Shown one piece after another: positions 31,905 to 40,524 of a DNA stretch of 57,320 nt (position 1 is its first letter; every line of letters begins with the position of its first letter). The position numbers were made by a program, and so were the translations under genes. Source of the stretch: Streptacidiphilus carbonis (GTDB taxonomy: Bacteria > Actinomycetota > Actinomycetes > Streptomycetales > Streptomycetaceae). Under the pieces are notes generated by a model, which saw only the letters and a program-made list of their open reading frames with translations, made no database searches and was not told where the DNA came from. The DNA lies in NCBI RefSeq assembly GCF_000787775.1, contig NZ_BBPM01000006.1, forward strand, positions 74,939 to 132,258. The letters run 5' to 3'.

Positions 31905-33620
31905 TCAGCGCAGCGGAAGGATGTCGGGGGCGCCGAGCCTGGCGGCGTCGGCTGTGTGGTCGTCAGGCTGCTGCTGCGCCTCGCGCTCGGCCTCCACCCG
32001 CTTGCGGTAGTGCTCGACCTCGTCGCGGACAGTGTCCTGGTCCCAGCCGAGCGGCCCGGCCATCAGGTCGGCCGCCTGCTGCGCGGCCGCCAGGCCCCGG
32101 TCCCAGGACTCGATCGAGGCACGGGTGCGCCGGGTCAGGACGTCGTCCAGGTGGCGGGCGCCCTCATGGGTGACCGCGTACACCACCTCCGCCTCCAGGT
32201 AGTCGTCCGCGCCGGCCAGCGGGGCGCCCAGCGACGGATCGGTCCGGACCAGGTCCAGCACCTCGCCGACCATCGACCCGTAGCGGTTGAGCAGGTGCTC
32301 GATCCGGGCGACGTGCAGCCCCGCGTCCCGGGCCATGCTCTGGCGGCGGTTCCACAGCGCCCGGTAGCCGTCCGCGCCCACCAGCGGCACGTCCTCGGTC
32401 ACCGAGGTCGCCGGGGTGCCGCCGTCCAGGGTGCGCACCGCCTCGTCGACGGCGTCCTTGGCCATCACCCGGTAGGTGGTGTACTTGCCGCCGGCCACCA
32501 CGACCAGGCCGGGCACCGGGTGGCCCACCAGGTGCTCGCGCGAGAGCTTGCTGGTCTCGGCGGCGTCCCCGGACAGCAGCGGCCGCAGCCCGGCGTACAC
32601 CCCCTCCACGTCGTCCCGGGTCAGCGGTGTGGCCAGCACCCCGTTGACGTGCTCCAGCAGGTAGTCGGTGTCGCGCGAGCTGACGGCGGGATGCTGCTTG
32701 TCCAGGTCCCAGTCGGTGTCGGTGGTGCCGATCAGCCAGTGCCGGCCCCAGGGGATGACGAACAGCACGCTCTTCTCGGTGCGCAGGATCAGCCCGGACT
32801 GGGAGTTGATCCGGTCCCGGGGCACCAGGATGTGCACGCCCTTGGAGGCCCGGACGTGGAACTGGCCGCGGGTGTCGGCCATGGCCTGGGTGTCGTCGGT
32901 CCACACCCCGGTCGCATTGATCACCTGCCGGGCGTGGACCTCGAACCTGCGGCCCGACTCCAGGTCGTACGCCAGCACCCCGGTGACCCGTTCGCCCTGC
33001 CGCAGAAACCCCTCGACCCTGGTCCGGTTGGCCACCAGCGCGCCGTAGGACGCCGCGGTACGGGTGAGCGTCATGGTGTGCCGGGCGTCGTCGACCTGCG
33101 CGTCCCAGTACTGGACCGCTCCCACCAGGGAGTCCGCCTTCAGCGCGGGCACCTCGCGCAGCGCGTGGCGCCGGGTCAGATGCCGGTGGCGCGGAAGGCC
33201 GCGGGAGTTGCCCGAGGTCACGCCCAGGGTGTCGTACAGCAGCACGCCGGCGCCCACGTAGGGGCGCTCCCAGACGCGGTGCTTGAGCGGGTAGAGGAAC
33301 TTCACCGGGTGCACCAGGTGCGGCGCCAGCCGCTGGATCAGCAGGCCGCGTTCCTTCAGCGCCTCCTGCACCAGCCGGAAGTCGAGCATCTCCAGGTAGC
33401 GCAGGCCGCCGTGGATCAGCTTGCTGGAGCGGCTGGACGTGCCGCTGGCCCAGTCCCTCGCCTCCAGCAGCCCGACGGTGAGCCCGCGGGTGACGGCGTC
33501 GAGCGCGCATCCTGCCCCGACCACACCGCCGCCCACCACCAGGACGTCCAGTTCGCCGGCCGACTCCATGGCGTGCAATGCGTCCTCACGGGCCTGCGGC
33601 GATAGGGCGACCGGCCTCAT
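31905..33620 (-). CDS. glpD: Glycerol-3-phosphate dehydrogenase (FAD)
   Basis: A 571-residue flavoenzyme oxidising glycerol-3-phosphate to dihydroxyacetone phosphate and passing electrons to quinones at the membrane. FAD-binding LDVLVVGGGVVGAG at about 24-36, followed by GTSSRSSKLIHGGLRYLEML, the second signature; RASKGVHILVPRD, WGRHWLIGTTDTDWD and the C-terminal DAO domain (VDAVTHEGARHLDDVLTRRTR) are all present. Length is normal. It is the first gene of a unit with glpF and the small coupled gene. Confidence 0.95.
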   Translation of the reverse strand: MRPVALSPQAREDALHAMESAGELDVLVVGGGVVGAGCALDAVTRGLTVGLLEARDWASGTSSRSSKLIHGGLRYLEMLDFRLVQEALKERGLLIQRLAPHLVHPVKFLYPLKHRVWERPYVGAGVLLYDTLGVTSGNSRGLPRHRHLTRRHALREVPALKADSLVGAVQYWDAQVDDARHTMTLTRTAASYGALVANRTRVEGFLRQGERVTGVLAYDLESGRRFEVHARQVINATGVWTDDTQAMADTRGQFHVRASKGVHILVPRDRINSQSGLILRTEKSVLFVIPWGRHWLIGTTDTDWDLDKQHPAVSSRDTDYLLEHVNGVLATPLTRDDVEGVYAGLRPLLSGDAAETSKLSREHLVGHPVPGLVVVAGGKYTTYRVMAKDAVDEAVRTLDGGTPATSVTEDVPLVGADGYRALWNRRQSMARDAGLHVARIEHLLNRYGSMVGEVLDLVRTDPSLGAPLAGADDYLEAEVVYAVTHEGARHLDDVLTRRTRASIESWDRGLAAAQQAADLMAGPLGWDQDTVRDEVEHYRKRVEAEREAQQQPDDHTADAARLGAPDILPLR

Positions 33621-33755
33621 CAGCCATCTCCTTGTCAGACGACGGGAACCACGACGCCTTCATCTGACCAACCGTCGGCCGGGGCCGCACCCACAGCGCC
33701 CCCAGCCGCCGCCGGACGGGTGAGCGCGTGAAGCCCGGAGGCACATGGAGAAAAT

Positions 33756-33789
33756 GACCGGCGACCACCCGTTCGGGTGGTCGCCGGTC
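33756..33789 (-). terminator. Intrinsic terminator of the bL37 gene
   Basis: A perfect 15-bp stem (33756-33770 with 33775-33789) and a GTTC loop. Read on the minus strand it lies 24 nt after the bL37 stop and is followed by ATTTTC, giving a textbook stem plus U tract. Confidence 0.85.
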
Positions 33790-33813
33790 CTCGGTCGGCT
33801 CCTGGTCCAGGTC

Positions 33814-33891
33814 TCAGGACTGGGGACGACGGCCGTGATTGGCCTTGTGCTTCACACGTGCCTTCTTCTTGCGGCGACGCTTCGACGACAT
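33814..33891 (-). CDS. Ribosomal protein bL37 (25 residues)
   Basis: A 25-residue highly basic peptide, MSSKRRRKKKARVKHKANHG followed by RRPQS, nearly identical in form to the actinobacterial ribosomal protein bL37 (AURKAIP1/COX24-like). It binds the large ribosomal subunit of actinobacteria. The ATG at 33891 has AGAGGAG 5-6 nt ahead, and a strong terminator follows the stop, so it is a separate short transcription unit or the tail of one with the HTH gene 90 nt upstream. Confidence 0.9.
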   Translation of the reverse strand: MSSKRRRKKKARVKHKANHGRRPQS

Positions 33892-33980
33892 GACCACTCC
33901 TCTCACCGGGGCGGACTCCTGCTGCCTCACGTCCAAGCTCGCACACCGGGGCTCGGACGGCGCGCCGCTCAGCCCCGGCG

Positions 33981-34196
33981 TCAGTCCCAGCGGGGGTCGA
34001 GTGCCGCGAAGCGGTTCCCCCGGCCCGGCTCGGCGCAGGCCAGGCCGAGCGCGACCAGGGAGTCCAGATCCCGCCGGACCCGCTGCTCGCCGGCGCCGAG
34101 CAGGTCGGCGAGTTCGGCGGCGGTGGCCGGCGAGTGGGCGACCAGGTAGCGGTATGTCTCCTCGGCGCGGTCGTCGAGCCCCACGGATTCGAGCAT
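33981..34196 (-). CDS. Small TrmB/DeoR-like helix-turn-helix protein
   Basis: About 71 residues: MLESVGLDDRAEETYRYLVAHSPATAAELADLLGAGEQRVRRDLDSLVALGLACAEPGRGNRFAALDPRWD in outline (residues 1-71, winged HTH from ~10 to 60). It resembles the N-terminal TrmB-like domain of large streptomycete LuxR regulators but stands alone, ending soon after the DNA-binding unit. The ATG at 34196 follows AGGAGG at 10 nt; ATG 34226 and a GTG further up are alternatives. Could be a free-standing regulator or a remnant of a larger one. Confidence 0.65.
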   Translation of the reverse strand: MLESVGLDDRAEETYRYLVAHSPATAAELADLLGAGEQRVRRDLDSLVALGLACAEPGRGNRFAALDPRWD

Positions 34197-34335
34197 GCGG
34201 TGCGTCCTCCTGGTTTCGGGCACCATGACCTCTGCCCTCACCACTGTTCTACCCGCCCTGGTTCAACGCCCCCTGTGCAACGGGTGAACTTTGGGCCCCG
34301 CAGGGGAAAACCCGGGAACCCCGGGAACCCCCTCC

Positions 34336-35586
34336 TCAGAGGCGCTGCCCCTCGAGAACGCCCTGGCCCGGCAGAACCGGCTGCCCGTCGCCCCCGGAAG
34401 ACTCGGGCCGGGGCCCGCGCCGCAGCGCGGACGGGCGCGGCGGCGTCCAGTCCTTCAGCCTGAGCGCCTGACGCTCCACCAGGTGCCAGGACAGGAACGC
34501 CAGCGCCAGGGTCCCCGCCACCGACAGCGACAGGTAGACGGCCATGCCGTGCTTCGGCACCCCGTACAGGGTGAGCAGCTGCTCCGCCAGGAAGCCGTAG
34601 ATGTACGCGCCGTAGGAGTAGTCGTGCTTCCGCCCCACCCAGTGCAGCCAGGACGGGAGCCGCACGCCGAGGTAGAACAGCAGGTAGGCGAAGGCCGGGT
34701 AGCCGAACACCAGGAACCCGCCGTAGTGCATCGTCACCAGCAGCACTGCGGCGGCGCCGAGCGCCAGCAGGCCGTTGATGTGGATCCGGTGCTGGAACAG
34801 CCGCATGGTCGCGCCCAGCATGAAGCAGAACCCCAGGTACACCAGGAAGTGTGTCTCCAACCCGCCCAGGAGCGGGACGGCCACGGCGGCTGAGGGCTCG
34901 CGCGCCTCCGAGGCCCGGGCCGGCGCGTCGACGAAGTTGACCAGCATGCTGCTCCACAGCCCGACGGTGATCAGCAGCACCGTCCTGGGAGCACGCTTCA
35001 GCACTCCGCCTGCGGCGAGGATCCCCACCACGACGTAGCAGAAGATCTCGTACGAGAGCGACCACAGGGTGCCCTCGAAAGCCGGGTTGTGGACCAGGCC
35101 GCGGTGGGTCGCGGCCGACATCACTCCGGAGATGTCGAAACCGGAGCTCATCGCGGTGATCCAGGAGCCCTTCAGATAGGCCAGGGGTCCGGACCGGGAC
35201 GACCAGAAGCCGGCCGTCGAACCGAACAGTCGGATGTGCACCAAGGGGGCCACCACCAGTGCGGTGACCAGGAGGGAGGCCCACAGGCCGGGCAGGATCC
35301 GCAGGGCCCGGTGCCAGGCGAAGCGCGCGCTGGACAGCCGGGTGCCACTGGAGGTGATCATGAAGCCCGAGAGCACGAAGAACCCGGCCACGGCCAGGGT
35401 GCTGCAGTCGACCGGGGAGACGCTCAGAGCCCAGAGCGGCTTCCAGCCCCGATCGCTTCCGTAGCCGAGCACATAGGCGTGGGCGTAGACCACGGACAGC
35501 GCCAGGAGCAGACGCAGCAGGCCGAAACTGTTGGCACGTCCGACGAGCAGCCGGTCCAGAGTCCCTCGGGAGCGTATCCAGGACAT
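34336..35586 (-). CDS. Acyltransferase family 3 membrane protein (OafA-like)
   Basis: A 416-residue integral membrane acyltransferase with about ten hydrophobic segments. The first helices carry ANSFGLLRLLLALSVVYAHAYVLGYG with the family His, then FFVLSGFMITSS, the catalytic-region RALRILPGLWASLL, and TLWSLSYEIFCYVVVG. It should transfer an acetyl or other acyl group to a sugar, polyketide or envelope polymer. The last ~40 residues are Pro/Arg/Gly rich. The ATG at 35586 gives the usual N-terminus; the upstream frame overlaps the regulatory gap. Two CCGGGAACC copies (34312-34329) lie just past its stop. Confidence 0.85.
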   Translation of the reverse strand: MSWIRSRGTLDRLLVGRANSFGLLRLLLALSVVYAHAYVLGYGSDRGWKPLWALSVSPVDCSTLAVAGFFVLSGFMITSSGTRLSSARFAWHRALRILPGLWASLLVTALVVAPLVHIRLFGSTAGFWSSRSGPLAYLKGSWITAMSSGFDISGVMSAATHRGLVHNPAFEGTLWSLSYEIFCYVVVGILAAGGVLKRAPRTVLLITVGLWSSMLVNFVDAPARASEAREPSAAVAVPLLGGLETHFLVYLGFCFMLGATMRLFQHRIHINGLLALGAAAVLLVTMHYGGFLVFGYPAFAYLLFYLGVRLPSWLHWVGRKHDYSYGAYIYGFLAEQLLTLYGVPKHGMAVYLSLSVAGTLALAFLSWHLVERQALRLKDWTPPRPSALRRGPRPESSGGDGQPVLPGQGVLEGQRL

Positions 35587-35932
35587 GATCGGTTGGAGAT
35601 CCCCTCGCTGACGGCGCCGCAGCGACCCCGCGACGAGGAGCACACGTCCCTGTTCAGGGAATGAGCCCGGGCTGTGGGACAGCATATAGTCCGGCAGCGG
35701 CCACCCGACTGCCCCGTCGCACCCGCTGCGCCACAGTCCCTCGGGCGGGAGTCGATACCGGTTCGCGGGGCCCCAAACCTGCTGGGGGCGGGGAATTTCA
35801 CTCCTTGCACATGAAAGCGCGTAAATCCCACTAGTATGCACATGCCAATGGGGGGCAACCGATCTGCTGCTGCGTCAGCACGCTCGACGCAGACGATGCC
35901 GCGGGCCCCCGGAACCATCGAAAGGGCAAGGC
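35587..35932. other. Divergent intergenic region, acyltransferase / thioester protein
   Basis: A 346-nt gap without a credible gene. Near the thioester gene it has direct repeats TGCACATG at 35806-35813 and 35837-35844 (31 nt apart), a TTTCA-N11-TGAAA dyad (35796-35816) and AT-rich ACTAGTAT (35830-35837). These look regulatory; a clean -35/-10 pair with normal spacing is not visible. A ribosome site GAAAGGG precedes ATG 35933. Confidence 0.5.
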
Positions 35933-37315
35933 ATGATCGGAATACCACGGCGGGGAGCAGCGCAGCTCACCGCCGCGCTGCTGGCGACGGGTGCGTTCGC
36001 GGCGGGTGGGCTGGCGACGGCGACCACCGCGACGGCGGCCGACCCGAACGGCAGTGCGGTTGCCACGCTGGGCAACGTGCTGCACGGCCAGAGCGTGGAC
36101 ATCCCCCGCGAGGGGCAGGGTGTCGCGGGAACGGTGGCGCTCAAGGAGGACGGGCAGAAGCTGGAGGTCTACTGCATCGACCTCTACCACGGCACCCGTG
36201 CCGGGGTGAAGTACCAGGAGACCGGCTGGGACCAGTCCGTGCTCTCCGCCAACCCGGACCGCGGCAAGATCCAGTGGATCCTGGAGCACAGCTACCCGGT
36301 GCTCAATGCGTCGGCCCTGGCGCAGGAGGCCGGCGTCGGCAGCCTGACCGCGGACGAGGCGGCGGCCGCGACCCAGATCGCGATCTGGCACTTCTCCGAC
36401 AAGACGGACGCGACCAGCAAGGACCAGACCACCACGGCGGTCGCCGGCTGGCTGGAGCAGAACGCCACCGACGCCTCCGAGCCGGCTCCCTCGCTGGCCC
36501 TCTCGCCGGCCTCGGTCGCGGGCAGGAGCGGCGACAAGCTCGGACCGATCACGGTGACCACCAACGCCAAGTCGGTCGACCTCAAGTTCACCGCGCCCAG
36601 CGGCGTCGCGCTCGTCGACGGCAGCGGTCAGGCGGTGACCAGCGCGGGCAACAACGACAAGCTGTACGTGAAGGTGCCCGCGGGCACTGACGCGGGCACC
36701 GCCCAGCTCAGCGCCTCGGCGACGGCCAGCCTTCCGGTCGGCCGGGCGTTCAAGGCGCTGACGGGCAACAGCCAGACGATGATCCTCGCGGGCACCGCCC
36801 CGGTGCGGGTCGACGCCGCGGCCTCGGCGCAGTGGGCGCCCAAGGGCGCGGTCCCGGCGGCGAACGCCACCGAGGACTGCAAGCAGGGCGGTGTCGACGT
36901 CACCGTGACCAACGGCGGCGACCAGCCGTGGACCGCGCAGGTCAACGGCAAGTCGGTCAGCGTCGCGCCGGGCGCGGGCGAGACCGTGCTCGTCCCGGTC
37001 AAGGAGGGTGACACCTACAGCATCACCGTCACCGGGCCGAACGGGTTCAGCAAGACCTTCACCGGCGCGCTGAAGTGCCGGCCGACCGGCGGCGGAACGC
37101 CGAGCGGCAGTGCGAGCCCGTCGGCCTCAGCCTCGGCGTCCACCCCCGCCTCGGCTCCGGCGGTCCCGTCGCCGTCCGCCAGCGGTGGTCTGGCCGAGAC
37201 CGGTGCGAGCAGCAACACCCCGGTCATCGCCGGTGTCGGTGCGGCGCTCGTGGTCCTCGGCGGCGGTGCGGTGTTCTTCGTGCGCAGGCGGCGCGGCGGC
37301 GTCCACGCCGGCTGA
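35933..37315 (+). CDS. Sortase-anchored thioester-domain surface protein (LAETG)
   Basis: A 460-residue cell-surface protein. Signal peptide about 1-36 ([23 protein letters not shown]). A thioester (TQXA-type) domain follows: C81 in [10 protein letters not shown] and Q148 in [13 protein letters not shown] are the residues that form the internal Cys-Gln thioester, which lets such adhesins bind covalently to surface nucleophiles. Two beta-rich domains (about 185-370), a Ser/Ala/Pro linker ([27 protein letters not shown]), then [11 protein letters not shown], a hydrophobic helix and RRRRGG. LAxTG fits class E sortases of actinobacteria. Next to polysaccharide hydrolases, it may tether hyphae to plant or fungal material. 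No sortase gene is in the window. Confidence 0.9.
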   Translation: MIGIPRRGAAQLTAALLATGAFAAGGLATATTATAADPNGSAVATLGNVLHGQSVDIPREGQGVAGTVALKEDGQKLEVYCIDLYHGTRAGVKYQETGWDQSVLSANPDRGKIQWILEHSYPVLNASALAQEAGVGSLTADEAAAATQIAIWHFSDKTDATSKDQTTTAVAGWLEQNATDASEPAPSLALSPASVAGRSGDKLGPITVTTNAKSVDLKFTAPSGVALVDGSGQAVTSAGNNDKLYVKVPAGTDAGTAQLSASATASLPVGRAFKALTGNSQTMILAGTAPVRVDAAASAQWAPKGAVPAANATEDCKQGGVDVTVTNGGDQPWTAQVNGKSVSVAPGAGETVLVPVKEGDTYSITVTGPNGFSKTFTGALKCRPTGGGTPSGSASPSASASASTPASAPAVPSPSASGGLAETGASSNTPVIAGVGAALVVLGGGAVFFVRRRRGGVHAG

Positions 37316-37360
37316 AGTCCTGGTGAACCTCCCGGACACTGAGTCCGGACGCTGAAGTCC

Positions 37361-37390
37361 GAGCGTTCGAGTCCCGAGCGTTCGAGTCCC
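37361..37390 (+). repeat. Tandem 15-bp repeat
   Basis: GAGCGTTCGAGTCCC occurs twice in tandem (37361-37375, 37376-37390), preceded by the related GCTGAAGTCC, between the thioester gene and its terminator. Probably slippage; no function seen. Confidence 0.7.
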
Positions 37391-37391
37391 G

Positions 37392-37434
37392 AAGGGGGGC
37401 GTGCACGGCCGAGTCGGCCGTGCACGCCCCCCTT
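37392..37434. terminator. Strong bidirectional-looking terminator stem
   Basis: Two perfectly complementary 21-nt arms (37392-37412, 37414-37434) around one base; the practical loop is GAGTC. Beginning with AA and ending with TT, it can stop transcription from either side, here chiefly that of the thioester gene (stop 37315). Confidence 0.8.
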
Positions 37435-37450
37435 CATTGGTCCAGACCCA

Positions 37451-37485
37451 TTGACATCCCTTCGTTTCTTCTGAGTTCATGTCAA
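37451..37485 (+). promoter_or_regulatory. Inverted repeat with -35 hexamer upstream of the GH3 gene
   Basis: TTGACAT (37451-37457) and ATGTCAA (37479-37485) are perfect inverse copies 21 nt apart. TTGACA is an ideal -35 but no clear -10 follows at 16-18 nt (GTTCAT at 37475 is weak). Likely part of the GH3 promoter, 150 nt before its GTG. Confidence 0.35.
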
Positions 37486-37549
37486 GTGGCCCCGGCCGGA
37501 GCGCATCCGGCTCCGAAGCCACGGCGAGATGCATGCCTCTGCCCACCGA

Positions 37550-37561
37550 GAGAGCGCTCTC
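37550..37561. promoter_or_regulatory. LacI/CebR-type operator upstream of GH3
   Basis: GAGAGCGCTCTC, a perfect 12-bp palindrome centred on AGCGCT, 39 nt before the GTG at 37600. It shares its core with the sites at 47988-48001 and 56912-56925 and resembles CebR/CelR/BxlR-family operators for beta-glucoside and cellulose genes. Confidence 0.6.
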
Positions 37562-37599
37562 CCACCCGGGAGCGGGGGCGGAAGATCCTTGGAGGTCCC

Positions 37600-40416
37600 G
37601 TGCGCACGACCCGAACAGGGGCGAGAAGGCCCACGTCCTACCTGGTCACCCTGGCCCTGGTGGCCGCCGGCGCAGGCGCCCTGGGCGCGGGGGCTCCCGC
37701 AGCCGCCGGCGCCCCCGCGACGGTCCGCGCGGCCGCCACCGCCGCCTGCCCCTGGGTGCAGTCCACCGCCCCGATCCCGCAGCGGGTGAGCCAGCTGCTG
37801 GCGCAGATGTCCACCGCCCAGAAGGTCTCCCTGGCCACTGGGGCCGGCGGCTCCAGCTACGTCGGCTTCACCCCGGCCATCGGCTCGCTGTGCATACCGT
37901 CGATGAACCTGGAGGACGGACCGGCCGGCGTCGCGGACGGGATGACCGGCGTCACCCAACTCCCCGCCCCGGTCGACGCCGCCGCCACCTGGGACACCGC
38001 GGCCGAGCAGACCTACGGCCGGATCGTCGGCTCCGAGGAGGCCGCCAAGGGGACCACCGTCGACCTGGGGCCGACCATCAACATCGACCGCGACCCGCGC
38101 TGGGGCCGGGCCTTCGAGTCGGTCGGTGAGGACCCCTACCTCAACGGCCGACTCGGCGCCGCCGACATCCGCGGTGTGCAGTCCACCGGGGTGATGGCCC
38201 AGGTGAAACACCTGGCCGTGTACAACCAGGAGACCAACCGCAACACCCCGTCCGACAACGCCGTCATCAGCGACCGCGCGATGCAGGAGATCTACCTGCC
38301 CGCCTTCCGGGACGCGGTGCAGCAGGGCGCGGCCTCCTCGGTGATGTGCTCGTACAGCACCGTCAACGGCACCTACGCCTGCCAGAACCCGTACCTGCTG
38401 AACACGACGCTGCGTCAGCAGTTCGGCTTCCAGGGCTTCGTCACCTCGGACTGGGGCGCCACCCACTCCACCGCGGCCTCCGCCGACGCCGGCCTGGACC
38501 AGGACATGCCCGGCAACGACGGCTACTACGGCAGCAGCCTGCAGAACGCCGTCAGCTCCGGCTCCGTCAGCCAGGCCACGCTGGACACCATGACGTCCCG
38601 GGTGCTGTCCCAGATGTTCGGGTTCGGACTCTTCGACAAGGCGCCGACCGGCTCCCCCTCGCAGACCGCCACCAGCGCCGCGGACCAGAGCGCCGGCACG
38701 CAGATCGCCCAGGAGGGCACGGTGCTGCTGAAGAACAGCGGCAGTGTGCTCCCGTTCGGCTCCTCCACCTCGTCCATCGCGGTGATCGGCGCCGACGCCT
38801 CCACCTCGCCGCAGACCGCCGGGGGCGGCAGCGCGGCCGTCAACTCCAGCGGCACGGTCACCCCGCTCCAGGGGATCACCGCCCGGGCCGCCAGCAGCGG
38901 CGCGACCGTGCGCTACGACAGCGGCTCGTCCACCGGCTCGGCCGCCTCACTGGCCGCGTCCTCCAGCGTGGCGGTCGTCTTCGTCAGCGACTTCGAGTCC
39001 GAGGGCAGCGACCTGGGCGGCATCGACCTGCCGAGCTCGGAGAACTCGCTGATCTCGGCCGTCGCCGCGGCCAACCCCGACACGGTCGTGGTGCTCAACA
39101 CCGGTTCGGCGGTGACCATGCCCTGGCTCGCCTCGGTCAAGGGCGTGCTGGAGGCCTGGTACCCGGGCCAGGGGGCCGGCACCGCCATCGCCTCGCTGCT
39201 GTTCGGCGACACCGACCCCTCCGGCCACCTGCCGGTGACCTTCCCGACCTCGCTCAGCCAGGTCCCGGCGAACACCACCGCGCAGTGGCCGGGCACCAAC
39301 GGCACGGTGCAGTACTCCGAGGGCGTGGACGTCGGCTACCGGTACTACGACGCCAACCACCTGACGCCGCTGTTCCCCTTCGGCTACGGCCTGTCCTACA
39401 CCAGCTTCGCCTTCAGCAACCTGAGCGTCGGCACCCTGCCGAAGGGCGGGGCGGCCACCGTCACCGCGACCGTCACCAACACCGGCTCGCGGGCCGGCGC
39501 CGACATCGCCCAGCTCTACGTCACCCAGCCGGCCTCGGCCGGCGAACCGCCCAAGCAGCTGCAGGGCTTCGCCCGGGTCTCGCTGCAGCCGGGAGCCGGC
39601 CAGACCGTCAGCTTCCCGCTGGCGCAGGCCGATCTGCAGCACTACGACACCGCCTCCGACACATTGGCCGTCAGCACCGGCAGCTACGGCATCTCGGTCG
39701 GCGACTCCGACGCCGACCTGCCGCTGACCGGGACCCTGCAGGTCGCCGCGGCCCAGCTCGGCCAGCCGCTGACCGTCACCGCGCCCGGGGCGCAGGAGGA
39801 CGCGACCGGCGCCCCGGTCTCGGTGCAGGTGGCTGCGAGCGACAGCACCAGCGGCCAGAGCCCGAGCTTCACCGCGACCGGGCTGCCGGCCGGCACCTCG
39901 ATCTCCGCCTCGGGGCTGATCAGCGGATCCCCGACCGCGGCAGGCACCAGCACGGTCACCGTCACCGCCGAGGACGCGGCCGGAGCGCTGGCCACGACCA
40001 CCTTCCTGTGGACCGTGTACCCGGCCGGATCGGCCGTCGCCGGACCGCTGGTGGGCTACGCCGGGCTGTGCCTGGACGTGGCCGGGGCCAACACCGCCGA
40101 CCGGACCAAGGTGGACGTCTACACCTGCAACGGCACCGCGGCCCAGCTGTGGTCGGCGGGGTCCGGTCAGACCCTGCAGGCGCTGGGCAAGTGCCTGGAC
40201 GTGAACGGCGCCGGCACCGCCGACGGCACCCTGGTGCAGCTCTACACCTGCAACGGCACCGGCGCCCAGGTCTGGCAGCGGCAGTCGAACGGCGCTCTGC
40301 TCAACCCCGCCTCGGGCAAGTGCCTGGACGACACCGGATTCTCGACGACGCCCGGCACCCAGGTGCAGATCTGGTCCTGCACCGGCGCCGCCAACCAGTC
40401 CTGGACGCCGAGCTGA
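37600..40416 (+). CDS. Secreted GH3 beta-glucosidase/xylosidase with ricin-B lectin domain
   Basis: A 938-residue exported glycosidase. GTG start at 37600 with GGAGG; signal peptide about 1-47. GH3 N-terminal domain ~55-330 with NLEDGPAGVADG, RDPRWGRAFESVGEDPYL, the KH pair at 203-204 and the nucleophile D284 in VTSDWGATHS. GH3 C-terminal domain ~360-570 (GTVLLKNSGSVLPFG, AVIGADA, YPGQGAGTAIASLLFGD), fibronectin-III-like domain (~600-700), a putative Ig domain (SPSFTATGLPAGTSIS), and a carbohydrate-binding beta-trefoil with three LCLDV/KCLDV and QxW repeats at the end. It should release glucose or xylose from oligosaccharides outside the cell, held on the polymer by its lectin. Probably controlled through the operator at 37550. 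Confidence 0.93.
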   Translation: MRTTRTGARRPTSYLVTLALVAAGAGALGAGAPAAAGAPATVRAAATAACPWVQSTAPIPQRVSQLLAQMSTAQKVSLATGAGGSSYVGFTPAIGSLCIPSMNLEDGPAGVADGMTGVTQLPAPVDAAATWDTAAEQTYGRIVGSEEAAKGTTVDLGPTINIDRDPRWGRAFESVGEDPYLNGRLGAADIRGVQSTGVMAQVKHLAVYNQETNRNTPSDNAVISDRAMQEIYLPAFRDAVQQGAASSVMCSYSTVNGTYACQNPYLLNTTLRQQFGFQGFVTSDWGATHSTAASADAGLDQDMPGNDGYYGSSLQNAVSSGSVSQATLDTMTSRVLSQMFGFGLFDKAPTGSPSQTATSAADQSAGTQIAQEGTVLLKNSGSVLPFGSSTSSIAVIGADASTSPQTAGGGSAAVNSSGTVTPLQGITARAASSGATVRYDSGSSTGSAASLAASSSVAVVFVSDFESEGSDLGGIDLPSSENSLISAVAAANPDTVVVLNTGSAVTMPWLASVKGVLEAWYPGQGAGTAIASLLFGDTDPSGHLPVTFPTSLSQVPANTTAQWPGTNGTVQYSEGVDVGYRYYDANHLTPLFPFGYGLSYTSFAFSNLSVGTLPKGGAATVTATVTNTGSRAGADIAQLYVTQPASAGEPPKQLQGFARVSLQPGAGQTVSFPLAQADLQHYDTASDTLAVSTGSYGISVGDSDADLPLTGTLQVAAAQLGQPLTVTAPGAQEDATGAPVSVQVAASDSTSGQSPSFTATGLPAGTSISASGLISGSPTAAGTSTVTVTAEDAAGALATTTFLWTVYPAGSAVAGPLVGYAGLCLDVAGANTADRTKVDVYTCNGTAAQLWSAGSGQTLQALGKCLDVNGAGTADGTLVQLYTCNGTGAQVWQRQSNGALLNPASGKCLDDTGFSTTPGTQVQIWSCTGAANQSWTPS

Positions 40417-40463
40417 CCGTACGTCGGGCGGCGGGCTCCCGGAGCCGGTCCCGGCCCGCCGAA

Positions 40464-40506
40464 GGCCTCGCCCACCGCCGCGCGGACGGCGGCGGCGGGC
40501 GAGGCC
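40464..40506. terminator. Stem-loop between convergent GH3 and chitosanase genes
   Basis: GGCCTCGCCC (40464-40473) pairs with GGGCGAGGCC (40497-40506), with further CCGCCG/CGGCGG pairing inside. It lies between the two stops (40416 and 40525) and can serve both. Confidence 0.6.
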
Positions 40507-40524
40507 CTGCGGGGTTCGGGCGCG

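Noticed and set aside
35805-35837. TTGCAC and TAGTAT as a promoter for the thioester gene
   Set aside because: The 21-nt spacing is too long for a normal -35/-10 pair.
37361-37390. GTTCGAGTCCC repeats resembling tRNA T loops or an att site
   Set aside because: They are two tandem 15-mers from probable slippage; no tRNA gene, integrase or other mobile gene is present nearby.
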